A stretch of DNA of 64,000 nt from Collimonas humicola (GTDB taxonomy: Bacteria; Pseudomonadota; Gammaproteobacteria; Burkholderiales; Burkholderiaceae_D), in contig NZ_JAGQEE010000001.1 in NCBI RefSeq assembly GCF_018304945.1, forward strand, positions 1-64,000, given 5' to 3'. The position numbers and the translations under genes were made by a program. Below the pieces are notes generated by a model that had not been told where the DNA came from, did no database searches, and saw nothing but the letters and a program-made list of their open reading frames with translations. Below, piece after piece: positions 18,313 to 28,187 of this stretch; positions within the stretch are counted from its first letter, which is position 1, and every line of letters starts with the position of its first letter.

Positions 18313-19236
18313 ATGATACGTTACCTGAAGACCTTTGCAGCCGCGGCGCAACTGGGATCGTTTTCGACCGCCGGCGCCAGGCTTGGCTTAACGCAATCTG
18401 CGGTGAGCATGCAAATCAAGCGCCTGGAGGATGAGCTGAATTGCGAACTCTTCACGCGCGCGGGAAAGTCCGTCGCTGTCAGTGATCACGGCAGGCAGTT
18501 GCTACATACCGCGGAGGAAATCATCAGGCTTTTCGAATCCATGAAGGGGCAGACCGAAGTCGCTGCCACGCGTGGAAAAATCGATATCGGCGCCATCTCC
18601 ACCGTCCAGCTGGGCTTGCTGCCGGCAGCGCTGGCGGAATTTCGCAAGTGCTTCCCATTGGTTGTGGTCAACGTAGTGCCAGGAACATCGGTCCAGCTCA
18701 TGTCGCAAATCGACAGTAACGATTTATCGCTCGCGGTCATGATTCGCCCCAATCTGAAAATGACCAAGAGCTTGCAATGGACCACCATGTTGCGCGAAAC
18801 CTACGTGGCAATTGCACCGCTGTCGGCGCGCCAGGCAACGGTCAAGGACCTGTTGTTGGCGCATCCGTTTCTGCGCTACAGCAGAAGGTCTTACGGCGGT
18901 CAGCTGGTTGAGCGCTACCTCAAGCGTACTCGCCTCGGCGTGAACGATACGATGGAGCTGGACGAACCGATGGTGATCATGGAGATGGTCAGAAAAGGAC
19001 TCGGAGTCGCCATCATCCCTTATGATCTCACTGTAAGCGCATCGAGCAAAAAGCTGCGTGTCTTACCGTTAGGGGATGCGGGGTTTTTTCGGGAAATTGG
19101 CGTTTTGCAACATATCTCTCCCGTCTCGAATGTCGCTGTTGAAAAATTGCTGGACTGCATTGCAAAAGCTGCGAGTGCAAAGCAAATCGTTAGTACAGAA
19201 AATCTGAAATCCGATATCGCAAAAGGGATGCGTTGA
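18313..19236 (+). CDS. LysR-family transcriptional regulator
   Basis: A 307-residue LysR regulator. The N-terminal winged helix reads MIRYLKTFAAAAQLGSFSTA with the recognition helix LGLTQSAVSMQIKRLEDEL (residues ~24-42); the rest is a two-lobed effector-binding domain (RGKIDIGAISTVQLGLLPAAL onwards). It is divergent from the VOC gene across an AT-rich 190-bp gap, the classic position for a LysR protein regulating the opposite genes. Effector unknown. Confidence 0.93.
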   Translation: MIRYLKTFAAAAQLGSFSTAGARLGLTQSAVSMQIKRLEDELNCELFTRAGKSVAVSDHGRQLLHTAEEIIRLFESMKGQTEVAATRGKIDIGAISTVQLGLLPAALAEFRKCFPLVVVNVVPGTSVQLMSQIDSNDLSLAVMIRPNLKMTKSLQWTTMLRETYVAIAPLSARQATVKDLLLAHPFLRYSRRSYGGQLVERYLKRTRLGVNDTMELDEPMVIMEMVRKGLGVAIIPYDLTVSASSKKLRVLPLGDAGFFREIGVLQHISPVSNVAVEKLLDCIAKAASAKQIVSTENLKSDIAKGMR

Positions 19237-19316
19237 GCGATGGCATGATCGATGCCGCGTTAACAAAGCAAGCATCCTGGCGAAAACTGAGCGTGTATGC
19301 GTATTTATGATGTGAA

Positions 19317-19835
19317 CTAGACCGGCGGCAGCGGCAACATATTGGTCGCCTTGATTTCATCCAGGCAGACGCTGGAGCGGACGCCGCTGACGCCGCGCAT
19401 GCGCATCAGCTTTTCCATCAGGAAGTCCGACAGTTCTTTCAGATCGTGCGCGGTCACTTTCAATACATAGTCGAAATCGCCGGTGATCGAGTAGCACTCC
19501 AGGATTTGCGGCCATTCGTTGATGGCCGCCTTGAATCCCGATAAGTCGTTAATATGTCCTTTCTCCATCGATACATGGACAAAGGCGATCACGTTCAGCC
19601 CCAGGCTGGCCGGGCTCAGCCTGGTTTCATAGCCGACGATGAAGCCGGCTTCTTCCAGCCGGCGATGGCGGCGGTGGCATTGCGGGGCGGACAGGCTGAC
19701 GGCTTCCGCCAGTTCCAGATTGGATGCACGGCCGTTCTGCTGCAGGAAGGTCAACATTTTGCGGTCGATTTGATCGATATCAATTTTGTGCAATTTATTC
19801 TCGATTTCTGGATTTGTGACGAAATTATATTTCAT
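19317..19835 (-). CDS. Lrp/AsnC-family transcriptional regulator
   Basis: A 172-residue Lrp/AsnC protein. It has an N-terminal helix-turn-helix (DIDQIDRKMLTFLQQNGRASNLELAE, residues ~18-44, with SLSAPQCHRRHRRLEEAGFI as recognition part) and a C-terminal RAM ligand-binding domain (LECYSITGDFDYVLKV). It is divergent from an ABC importer operon that ends in hppD, so it probably senses an aromatic amino acid (Tyr/Phe) and controls that operon. ATG 19835 was chosen; a longer in-frame start lies 30 bases upstream. Confidence 0.93.
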   Translation of the reverse strand: MKYNFVTNPEIENKLHKIDIDQIDRKMLTFLQQNGRASNLELAEAVSLSAPQCHRRHRRLEEAGFIVGYETRLSPASLGLNVIAFVHVSMEKGHINDLSGFKAAINEWPQILECYSITGDFDYVLKVTAHDLKELSDFLMEKLMRMRGVSGVRSSVCLDEIKATNMLPLPPV

Positions 19836-20007
19836 AACCGTATAAAAATCGGCCGCAACTCGCAAACCAATTTTCAGCGTTCAAAGCTATACTTTTTTCA
19901 AAATAATATATAGAGCAGCAGGGGCGCAAGCCAGAATAATCCTTTGTTGCAATATAATAAAGCAGCCGATTTCCGGCAACCAAACTGACTCATTTGGAGA
20001 CAAAGTC

Positions 20008-20979
20008 ATGAAATTTCCTTTCTTGCGTACCGCTATTGCATCTGTCGTGCTGTTGAGCCTGGCGGGCGTATCCGCTGCCTATGCTGCGGACAAAACCGTG
20101 GTGGTCACTGCCATCGTTGAACACCCGGCGCTGGATGCCGTGCGCGACGGCGTCAAGGACGAGTTGAAGGCCGACGGCTACGAAGCTGGCAAGAACCTGA
20201 AATTCGAATATCAAAGCGCGCAAGGCAATACCGGCACCGCGGCGCAGATCGCCCGCAAATATGCCGGCAGCCAGCCGGACGTCGCCGTGGCGATCGCCAC
20301 CCCTTCCGCCCAGGCGCTGGTGTCGGCCACCAAGACCGTGCCTATCGTCTACGCTGCCGTGACCGATCCGGTCGCCGCCAAGCTGGTCAAGAGCTGGGAT
20401 GCTTCCGGCACCAATGTCACCGGCGTGTCCGACATGTCGCCTCTGGATAAGCAGATCGAACTGATCCGCAAGGTGGCGCCGAAAGCCAAGCGCATCGGCG
20501 TCATCTACAGCCCGGGCGAGGCCAATTCGGTATCCATCGTCGAATCGCTCAAGAAACTGCTGGCCGGCACCGACCTGACCCTGGTTGAAGCCGCCGCCGC
20601 CCGCACCATCGACGTGCCGAGCGCCGCGCAAAGCCTGATCGGCAAGGCCGACGTCATCTACGCGCCGACCGACAACAATGTCATGTCAGCGCTTGAAGGC
20701 ATCATCAAAGTGGCCGAGCAAGCCAAGCTGCCGGTGGTCGCCGCCGATACCGGCGCGGTCAAGCGCGGCGCTGCTGCTGCGATCGGCCTCAACTACTACG
20801 ACCTGGGCCGCCAGACCGGCAAGATCGTCGTTCGCATCCTGAAGGGCGAAGCGCCAGGCAAGATTGCTTCGCAAACCAGCACCACATTCGAGCTCTACGT
20901 GAATCCTAAGGCAGCGCTCAAGCAAGGCCTGACCTTGCCGGCTGATCTGGTCAAGTCCGCCAAAGTCGTCGAACAATAA
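20008..20979 (+). CDS. ABC importer substrate-binding protein (PF04392-type)
   Basis: A 323-residue periplasmic binding protein with a clear signal peptide (AIASVVLLSLAGVSAAYA). The mature part has the ABC_sub_bind features KTVVVTAIVEHPALDAVRDG, PIVYAAVTDPVAAKLV and ADVIYAPTDNNVMSAL. This family accompanies the permease and ATPase encoded just downstream and is often near tryptophan/tyrosine genes. The operon with an amino acid dehydrogenase and HppD suggests an aromatic amino acid ligand. First gene of the operon. Confidence 0.92.
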   Translation: MKFPFLRTAIASVVLLSLAGVSAAYAADKTVVVTAIVEHPALDAVRDGVKDELKADGYEAGKNLKFEYQSAQGNTGTAAQIARKYAGSQPDVAVAIATPSAQALVSATKTVPIVYAAVTDPVAAKLVKSWDASGTNVTGVSDMSPLDKQIELIRKVAPKAKRIGVIYSPGEANSVSIVESLKKLLAGTDLTLVEAAAARTIDVPSAAQSLIGKADVIYAPTDNNVMSALEGIIKVAEQAKLPVVAADTGAVKRGAAAAIGLNYYDLGRQTGKIVVRILKGEAPGKIASQTSTTFELYVNPKAALKQGLTLPADLVKSAKVVEQ

Positions 20980-20984
20980 ACAGG

Positions 20985-21021
20985 GCTGGCGGATGACGCA
21001 TGCCTTCATCCGCCAGCTTTT
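20985..21021 (+). terminator. Intercistronic hairpin after the binding-protein gene
   Basis: A 12-bp perfect stem (GCTGGCGGATGA / TCATCCGCCAGC) followed by TTTT directly after the binding-protein stop. It probably allows partial read-through, keeping binding protein more abundant than the membrane parts. Confidence 0.75.
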
Positions 21022-21130
21022 GCTTCGTAGATTCTGGTTTGCCTGATTTGGCGTGTTTTTTGCCGCGCATTTTGCTGATGAACCGCGCTCGGTCTGCTGT
21101 TCCGGCTAGCCGCGGCTCCGTAATTTAAGG

Positions 21131-22087
21131 ATGTATATGTCGCTCATCGCTTCACTTGGCGCTATTGAGATCGGCCTGATTTTCGGCCTGGTCGCGCTTG
21201 GCGTGTTCTTGTCTTTCCGCGTCGTCAATTTTCCCGACCTCACGGTCGACGGCAGTTTCCCTCTCGGCGGCGCCGTTGCCGCAACCCTGATCGTCTCTGG
21301 CTGGAATCCCTTCCTGGCGACCTTCATCGCGCTGCTGGCCGGCGGCCTGGCCGGCTGTATCACCGCCTGCCTCAATGTCTACCTGAAGATCATGCAATTG
21401 CTGGCCAGTATCCTGGTGATGATTGCCCTCTATTCGGTCAACCTGCGCATCATGGGCAAACCTAACGTGGCGCTGATCAGCGAGCCGACAGTGTTCAGCA
21501 TGATCAACATCGGCGACTTGCCGGACTACTGGGTGCAGCCGCTGGTGATGCTGGTGATCGTGCTGATCGCCAAGCTCTTACTGGACGCTTTTTTCGCTTC
21601 CGAGACCGGCCTGTCGATGCGCGCCACCGGCGCCAATGCACGCATGGCGCGGGCCCAGGGCATTTCCACCAGCCGGCAAACGGTGTGGGGCCTGGCGATT
21701 TCCAATGCGCTGGTCGCGCTGGCCGGCGCCCTGTTCGTACAGACCCAGGGCGGCGCCGATATCTCTATGGGCATCGGCACCATCGTGATCGGCCTGGCGG
21801 CGGTGATCATCGGCGAAACCGTGGTGCCGGCGCGCAGCCTGGTGGTGACCACTGCGGCCTGTATTTTCGGCGCGGTGCTGTACCGCTTCTTCATTGCACT
21901 GGCGCTGGACATGGATTTCATCGGCCTCAAGGCGCAGGATCTGAATCTGGTGACGGCGGCGCTGGTCGGCCTGGCGCTGCTGATTCCCAATTTCAAGCGC
22001 AGTTACAAGCGCATGCGTGGCAACGGAAAAACCAAGCCTTCCGCCAGCATCAGCAGTGGCCTGGCAGCACGCAAAGGGGAAAACTGA
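21131..22087 (+). CDS. ABC importer permease
   Basis: A 318-residue integral membrane permease of the branched-chain-like type with around eight to nine hydrophobic segments (for example LIFGLVALGVFLSF, LVMLVIVLIAKLLL, AAVIIGETVVPARSLVV). The cytoplasmic coupling loop ARMARAQGIST resembles that of LivH/LivM-type permeases. It pairs with the ATPase whose ATG overlaps its stop (ATG at 22087). Part of the presumed aromatic amino acid importer. Confidence 0.92.
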   Translation: MYMSLIASLGAIEIGLIFGLVALGVFLSFRVVNFPDLTVDGSFPLGGAVAATLIVSGWNPFLATFIALLAGGLAGCITACLNVYLKIMQLLASILVMIALYSVNLRIMGKPNVALISEPTVFSMINIGDLPDYWVQPLVMLVIVLIAKLLLDAFFASETGLSMRATGANARMARAQGISTSRQTVWGLAISNALVALAGALFVQTQGGADISMGIGTIVIGLAAVIIGETVVPARSLVVTTAACIFGAVLYRFFIALALDMDFIGLKAQDLNLVTAALVGLALLIPNFKRSYKRMRGNGKTKPSASISSGLAARKGEN

Positions 22088-22881
22088 TGTTGAAACTCGA
22101 TAACCTTGAAATCACTTTCAATCCCGATACGCCGATCGAAAACAAGGTCTTGCGCGGCCTGTCGCTGGAAATTCCCTCCGGCCAGTTCGTCACCGTGATC
22201 GGTTCCAACGGCGCCGGCAAATCGACCATGCTCAATGCGGTCTGCGGCGACCTGATGGTCGACAGCGGCAGCATCACCATCGACGGCACCGACGCCACGC
22301 GGCGTTCCAGCTGGCAGCGCGCCGACCTGGTGGCGCGCGTGTTCCAGGACCCGATGGCGGGCACCTGCGAAAGCCTGACGATTGAAGAAAACATGGCGCT
22401 GGCCTGGAAGCGCGGCAGCAAGCGCGGCCTGCGTTTTTCCCTGAACCGCAACCTGCGCGAACTGTTCCGCGAAAAGCTCAGCATCCTCAACCTGGGGCTG
22501 GAAAACCGCTTGTCGGACCGCATGGGCCTGCTGTCCGGCGGCCAGCGCCAGGCGGTCAGCCTGCTGATGGCTTCGCTGCAGCCCTCGCGCATCCTGCTGC
22601 TGGACGAGCATACCGCGGCGCTGGATCCCAAGACCGCGGCCTTTATCCTGTCGCTGACCGCAAAGATCGTCGAATCCAGCAAGCTGACGGCGATGATGGT
22701 CACCCACAGCATGCGCCAGGCGCTGGACTACGGGACGCGCACCGTGATGCTGCACGAAGGCAAAGTCATCCTGGATGTGCACGGCGAGCAGCGCCAAGGC
22801 CTGGATGTGCCGGATCTGCTGCGGATGTTTGAAACCACCCGCGGCGAAAAAATCGATGACGACAAGCTGTTGCTGGGCTGA
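22087..22881 (+). CDS. ABC importer ATP-binding protein
   Basis: A 264-residue ABC ATPase: Walker A GSNGAGKST, Q-loop ARVFQDP, signature LLSGGQRQ, Walker B ILLLDEHTAALDP and a switch His in MVTHSM. Note HTAALD instead of the usual PTSALD after the catalytic Glu, characteristic of this transporter group. Its start overlaps the permease stop by one base, showing translational coupling. It powers import through the upstream permease. Confidence 0.94.
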   Translation: MLKLDNLEITFNPDTPIENKVLRGLSLEIPSGQFVTVIGSNGAGKSTMLNAVCGDLMVDSGSITIDGTDATRRSSWQRADLVARVFQDPMAGTCESLTIEENMALAWKRGSKRGLRFSLNRNLRELFREKLSILNLGLENRLSDRMGLLSGGQRQAVSLLMASLQPSRILLLDEHTAALDPKTAAFILSLTAKIVESSKLTAMMVTHSMRQALDYGTRTVMLHEGKVILDVHGEQRQGLDVPDLLRMFETTRGEKIDDDKLLLG

Positions 22882-22933
22882 CCAGACCGGCAGAAGCAGG
22901 GTCGTTGCAACCATGGAAATCTGAAGGAGCAGT

Positions 22934-24196
22934 ATGAAGGCTTTACTCAATGCGTTTGAAAGCAAGGCGCCGGAAATCGTCTTTGAATGGCATGACGCCG
23001 AGACCCCGGCGCGCGGCTGGATCGTGATCAATTCGCTGCGCGGCGGCGCAGCGGGCGGCGGCACGCGCATGCGCAGCGGGCTGGACCGGCGCGAAGTGGA
23101 GTCGCTGGCGAAGACCATGGAAGTCAAGTTCACCGTGTCCGGGCCCGCCATCGGCGGCGCCAAGTCCGGCATCGATTTCGACCCTGCCGATCCGCGCAAG
23201 GCCGGTGTGCTTAGCCGCTGGTACAAGGCGGTCACGCCTTTGCTGAAGACTTACTACGGCACCGGCGGCGACCTCAACGTCGACGAAGTGCATGAAGTGA
23301 TTCCGATGACCGAGCGCTACGGCCTGTGGCATCCGCAGGAAGGCATCGTCAACGGCCATTTCGAGCCTAGCGACAACGAGCGCATCCAGAAGGTCGGCCA
23401 GCTGCGCATGGGCGTGGCGAAAGTGGTGGAAGATGCGCGCTACACGCCGCAAGCCAGCCGCAAATACCTGGTGGCGGACCTGATCACAGGCTGGGGCGTG
23501 GCGGAATCGGTGCGCCATTACTACCGCTTGTATGGCGGCAGCCTTGAAGGCAAGCGCGTGATCGTGCAAGGCTGGGGCAATGTCGGCTCGACCGCGGCTT
23601 ACTACCTGGCCAAGGCCGGCGCCCGCGTGGTCGGCATCATCGACCGCAACGGCGGCCTGATCAAGGCCGACGGCTACAGCTACGAAGAAGTGCATGCCTT
23701 GTTCCTGGCCAAGCAGGGCAACCAGCTGATCGCGGACGACATGCTCTCTTTCGACGAGTGCAACGCCGCCATCTGGAGCGTCGGCGCCGATATCTTCCTG
23801 CCATGCGCCGGTTCGCGCCTGGTCAAGCAGGAACAGGTCGACCAGCTCATCGCCAACGGCCTGCAAGTGGTGTCCAGCGGCGCCAACGTGCCGTTTGCCG
23901 ACAGCGATATCTTCTACGGTCCGATCTATGAACATGCGGACAACCGCGTCGCCGTGATCCCTGACTTCATCGCCAACTGCGGCATGGCGCGCGCTTTCGC
24001 CTTCCTCATGCAGAGCCAGGTCGAAGTATCCGACGAAGCGATCTTCGGCGACGTCTCCGCCACCGTCGGTGCGGCGCTGGAAAAATGCCACGGCCATTCG
24101 GCCAGCCATACCGGGATTGCCAAGGTCGCATTTGAAATCGCTTTGCAGCAGCTGATCAAGCCAGAAATATCGGAGAGCGCCGCTACCCGCGGCTGA
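22934..24196 (+). CDS. Glu/Leu/Phe/Val-type amino acid dehydrogenase
   Basis: A 420-residue NAD(P)-dependent amino acid dehydrogenase. The catalytic segment GPAIGGAKSGIDFDP contains the conserved Lys, the second block GTGGDLNVDE the conserved Asp, and the coenzyme domain holds VIVQGWGNVGSTAAYYL. These enzymes oxidatively deaminate an amino acid to a 2-oxo acid. Placed between the ABC importer and HppD, it could produce aryl pyruvate (phenylpyruvate or 4-hydroxyphenylpyruvate) for HppD, though the family name alone does not settle the substrate. AAGGAG is 6 bases before the ATG. Confidence 0.9.
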   Translation: MKALLNAFESKAPEIVFEWHDAETPARGWIVINSLRGGAAGGGTRMRSGLDRREVESLAKTMEVKFTVSGPAIGGAKSGIDFDPADPRKAGVLSRWYKAVTPLLKTYYGTGGDLNVDEVHEVIPMTERYGLWHPQEGIVNGHFEPSDNERIQKVGQLRMGVAKVVEDARYTPQASRKYLVADLITGWGVAESVRHYYRLYGGSLEGKRVIVQGWGNVGSTAAYYLAKAGARVVGIIDRNGGLIKADGYSYEEVHALFLAKQGNQLIADDMLSFDECNAAIWSVGADIFLPCAGSRLVKQEQVDQLIANGLQVVSSGANVPFADSDIFYGPIYEHADNRVAVIPDFIANCGMARAFAFLMQSQVEVSDEAIFGDVSATVGAALEKCHGHSASHTGIAKVAFEIALQQLIKPEISESAATRG

Positions 24197-24244
24197 TCCG
24201 TTTTTATGCAGTCCACCAGACTTTATCTATACCAGGAGTAGCGC

Positions 24245-25321
24245 ATGACTGATTTATTTGATAACCCTATGGGCCTGTGCGGCTTTGAATTCGTCGAGTA
24301 CGCATCGCCAATCCCCAACGTGATCGAGCCGGCCTTCGAGGCCATGGGCTTTGTCAAGGTTGCCCGCCACCGCTCCAAGAACGTGTCGCTGTATCGCCAG
24401 GGCGATATCAATTTCATCATCAACCATGAGCCGAAAAGCCCGGCGCATTACTTTGCGGCCGAACACGGACCGTCTGCCTGCGGCATGGCGTTCCGCGTCA
24501 AGGATGCGCACAAGGCTTACCAGCGTGCGCTGGAACTGGGCGCCGAGCCGATGGACATGGCGACCGGCGTGATGGAGCTGCGGTTGCCGGCGATCAAGGG
24601 CATCGGCGGCGCGCCGCTGTACCTGATCGATCGTTTCACGCCGGGCAAGTCGATCTATGACATCGATTTCGAATTCATCGAAGGCGTCGATCGCAACCCG
24701 GTCGGCGCCGGCCTCAAGACCATCGACCATCTGACCCACAACGTCTACCGCGGCCGCATGGCGCACTGGGCGGCGTTCTACGAGCGACTGTTCAATTTCC
24801 GCGAAATCCGCTATTTCGACATCAAGGGCGAATACACCGGCCTGACTTCGAAGGCGATGAGTGCGCCGGACGGCATGATCCGCATCCCCTTGAACGAAGA
24901 ATCGTCCAAGGGCTCGGGCCAGATCGAGGAATTCCTGATGCAGTTCAGCGGCGAAGGCATCCAGCACATCGCGCTGGCGACCGACAACCTGGTGCAAACC
25001 TGGGATGCGCTGAAGAAAATGGGCACCAAATTCATGGTGGCGCCGCCGGCGACTTACTACGAAATGCTGGAAGGGCGCCTGCCAGGCCATGGCGAGCCGA
25101 CCGACCAGCTGCAGATGCGCGGCATCCTGCTGGACGGCGTCTCCAACGACCAGGGCCAGCGCCTGCTGCTGCAAATCTTTTCGGCCAACACGCTGGGCCC
25201 GGTATTTTTCGAATTCATCCAGCGCAAGGGCGACGAAGGCTTTGGCGAAGGCAATTTCAAGGCCCTGTTCGAATCGATCGAACGCGACCAGATCCGCCGC
25301 GGCGTGCTGAAGGCGGAATAA
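24245..25321 (+). CDS. hppD: 4-hydroxyphenylpyruvate dioxygenase
   Basis: A 358-residue HppD with two VOC-fold halves. The C-terminal half carries the iron ligands: His in [12 protein letters not shown], His in [12 protein letters not shown], Glu in [12 protein letters not shown]. It converts 4-hydroxyphenylpyruvate to homogentisate in tyrosine breakdown. Last gene of the operon with importer and amino acid dehydrogenase; the homogentisate-cleaving genes are not in the window. AGGAG lies 6 bases before the ATG. Confidence 0.97.
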   Translation: MTDLFDNPMGLCGFEFVEYASPIPNVIEPAFEAMGFVKVARHRSKNVSLYRQGDINFIINHEPKSPAHYFAAEHGPSACGMAFRVKDAHKAYQRALELGAEPMDMATGVMELRLPAIKGIGGAPLYLIDRFTPGKSIYDIDFEFIEGVDRNPVGAGLKTIDHLTHNVYRGRMAHWAAFYERLFNFREIRYFDIKGEYTGLTSKAMSAPDGMIRIPLNEESSKGSGQIEEFLMQFSGEGIQHIALATDNLVQTWDALKKMGTKFMVAPPATYYEMLEGRLPGHGEPTDQLQMRGILLDGVSNDQGQRLLLQIFSANTLGPVFFEFIQRKGDEGFGEGNFKALFESIERDQIRRGVLKAE

Positions 25322-25549
25322 ATTCAAGTTGTGTTTTCACAACAGCTTGTCTTGGGGGAAAGTTAGCCTGCTATGATGGCAGCTCAGCTTTACCCCTAGC
25401 GGGTTGTTACAGCCCGCGACAGCGCCGGAATGGCGGCGTTGTGGCAGTAGCGGTAAAGCGACGGTGGGGGCAGCGTGGTGGAGATTTGATGACGCCGTTC
25501 CCAGCCTGTCGTACAAAATCTAAAAAATATTAATCCTATGGAGACGTGC

Positions 25550-26638
25550 ATGAAAAAATATTCCTTGTTGCTGGTAGCGGCGGGCTTGGCCAGTAGCGGC
25601 GCGATGGCGCAGACCTCGGTCACGATCTACGGTATCGTCGATACCAGCATCCGTTATATCAGCAGCGACAACGCTGCCGGACAAAAGAACTTTGTCGTCA
25701 CCAACGGCGCCATCTCGAACAGCCGCCTGGGTTTCAAGGGCACTGAAGACCTGGGCGGCGGCCTGAAAGCCATTTTCCGCTTGGAAAACGGCTTCAATTC
25801 CGATAACGGCAGCCTGTCCAGCGCCGGCACATTGTTCAGCCGCCAGTCGTATGTCGGCCTGAGCGGCAGCTTCGGCCAAGTCACCCTGGGCCGTCAGCAA
25901 ACGCCGCTGTTCGACCTGATGGCTGATCATTTCGATCCGCTGACCGTCGGCAATTACGACCAGAACGCATGGATGCCTGCCGGCGCCACCTTGGTCCGCA
26001 ATTCCAACATGATCAAGTACTCCGGCACATTCGGCGGCTTCGCCGGCGCCCTGAGCTATGCTGCGGGCGAAAAGGCCGGATCGGTCAAGTCGGGCAGCCA
26101 GGTCGGCGCCACCGGCCAGTACACGGTCGGTCCGTTTTCCATCGGCGGCGGCTATCAGCAGACTGTCAGCTCGGTCAACACCGACTGGAAAGACACTGCC
26201 TATAACCTGAGCCTTTCCTACGCAATCGGCGCAGCCAAGCTGTTCGGCGGCTACTACCGCATCAAGGACAGCACCGGCACCACGCCTGCGTATTTTGGCG
26301 TCTCCGGAAGCGCAGCTGCGACCAACGGCGGCATCGCCGGCGTTGAGCGCCAGGACAATGCTTACTTCCTGGGCGCGACTTTCCAGGCAACGCCAGCCTG
26401 GTCGCTGTCGGCCGCCGGCTACTACGACAAGAGCAAGAACGTCACCGTTGCCACTATCGGCAACCTGGGCGACGGCACCCGTTACGCGCTGGTCGGCGTA
26501 GCGGAATATGCTTTGTCCAAGCGTACCCAGGTGTACGGTACGGTCGACTACAACAAGGCTAAAGATGCAGCCTTGTCGGAACTGGTCGGCAAGGATAGCG
26601 TGACTGGCGTTGCAGTTGGCATCCGTCACATTTTCTAA
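25550..26638 (+). CDS. Outer-membrane porin (Burkholderiales trimeric type)
   Basis: A 362-residue general porin with signal peptide MKKYSLLLVAAGLASSGAMAQ, first strand SVTIYGIVDTSIRY, the conserved block SRLGFKGTEDLGGGLKAIF, constriction-loop region and C-terminal VGIRHIF ending in Phe, as required for barrel assembly. It forms a diffusion channel. ATG 25550 gives a standard signal peptide and has GGAGA upstream; an in-frame ATG at 25538 would add four residues. Confidence 0.95.
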   Translation: MKKYSLLLVAAGLASSGAMAQTSVTIYGIVDTSIRYISSDNAAGQKNFVVTNGAISNSRLGFKGTEDLGGGLKAIFRLENGFNSDNGSLSSAGTLFSRQSYVGLSGSFGQVTLGRQQTPLFDLMADHFDPLTVGNYDQNAWMPAGATLVRNSNMIKYSGTFGGFAGALSYAAGEKAGSVKSGSQVGATGQYTVGPFSIGGGYQQTVSSVNTDWKDTAYNLSLSYAIGAAKLFGGYYRIKDSTGTTPAYFGVSGSAAATNGGIAGVERQDNAYFLGATFQATPAWSLSAAGYYDKSKNVTVATIGNLGDGTRYALVGVAEYALSKRTQVYGTVDYNKAKDAALSELVGKDSVTGVAVGIRHIF

Positions 26639-26686
26639 ATAGCGGAATCGCTGCAGTCGCCAGCGGCGGCTGCAGGCAAGTCGATG

Positions 26687-26723
26687 AAAAGCGCGGGGCC
26701 GGTTCGGTTCCGCGCTTTTTTTT
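26687..26723. terminator. Intrinsic terminator between porin and modC
   Basis: Stem AAAGCGCGG / CCGCGCTTT with a 13-base loop and a run of eight T residues. It ends porin transcription and, having A residues on the other side, may also serve the convergent modC. Confidence 0.88.
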
Positions 26724-26730
26724 GCGGTTT

Positions 26731-27405
<675 letters not shown>

Positions 27406-27415
27406 GGCCTCGTCC

Positions 27416-28093
27416 TCACCAGTTCCTGCGGCGCTGGCTTTTCGGCAGCAGGCGGCCGGCGATCAGCAGCACCGCGATGCAGGTGGCGGAGGTGATCAGC
27501 ACCAGCAGGTTGGCGCTCTGGTCGTCTCCGGCCTGTACCGCTTCATAGATCGCCACCGACAAGGTCTGGGTTCGGCCCGGCAGGTTGCCGGCGATCATCA
27601 GGGTGGCGCCGAACTCGCCCAGGGCGCGGGCGAAAGCCAGCAGCACGCCGGCGGCAATGCCCTTGGAGGCCAGCGGCAAGGTGACGCGGAAGAAGACCCC
27701 GGCTTCCGACACGCCAAGCACGCGGGCGGCATTTTCCAGCTGCGCATCGACGTTTTCAAAGGCCGCGCGGGCGGATTTGAGAACCAGCGGAAAGGCGACG
27801 ATGGTGGCGGCGATCACTGCGCCTTGCCAGGTAAAGACCAGCTCGATGCCCCATTTTTCCAGCCAGGCGCCGAACACGCCGCGGCGTCCCAGCAGCACCA
27901 GAAGATAGTAGCCGAGCACGGTCGGCGGCAGCACCAGCGGCAAGGTCAGCACGGCGTCGACCAGATCGCGCGCCGGCGAGCGCCAGCGCGATAAGCCGTA
28001 GGCGGCTGCAACGCCGAAAAGCATGTTGAGTAGGGTGGCCCAGCCTGCGACTTTCAGCGACAGCGTGAGGGCAACCCAGACTCCGCTGTTCAT
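27416..28093 (-). CDS. modB: Molybdate ABC importer permease
   Basis: A 225-residue permease with about five membrane segments. The coupling motif EFGATLMIAGNLPGRTQT is diagnostic of molybdate/sulfate-type permeases. It lies between modA and modC on the same strand, 10 bases before modC. Confidence 0.94.
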   Translation of the reverse strand: MNSGVWVALTLSLKVAGWATLLNMLFGVAAAYGLSRWRSPARDLVDAVLTLPLVLPPTVLGYYLLVLLGRRGVFGAWLEKWGIELVFTWQGAVIAATIVAFPLVLKSARAAFENVDAQLENAARVLGVSEAGVFFRVTLPLASKGIAAGVLLAFARALGEFGATLMIAGNLPGRTQTLSVAIYEAVQAGDDQSANLLVLITSATCIAVLLIAGRLLPKSQRRRNW

Positions 28094-28187
28094 GACTTCT
28101 GCTTTCTATTCACTGCTGACCCTTGGCCCTGTGCGGAAGAACTTGACGATAACACTATTGATGCGCTTGTTACAGCCCACCAGGTGC

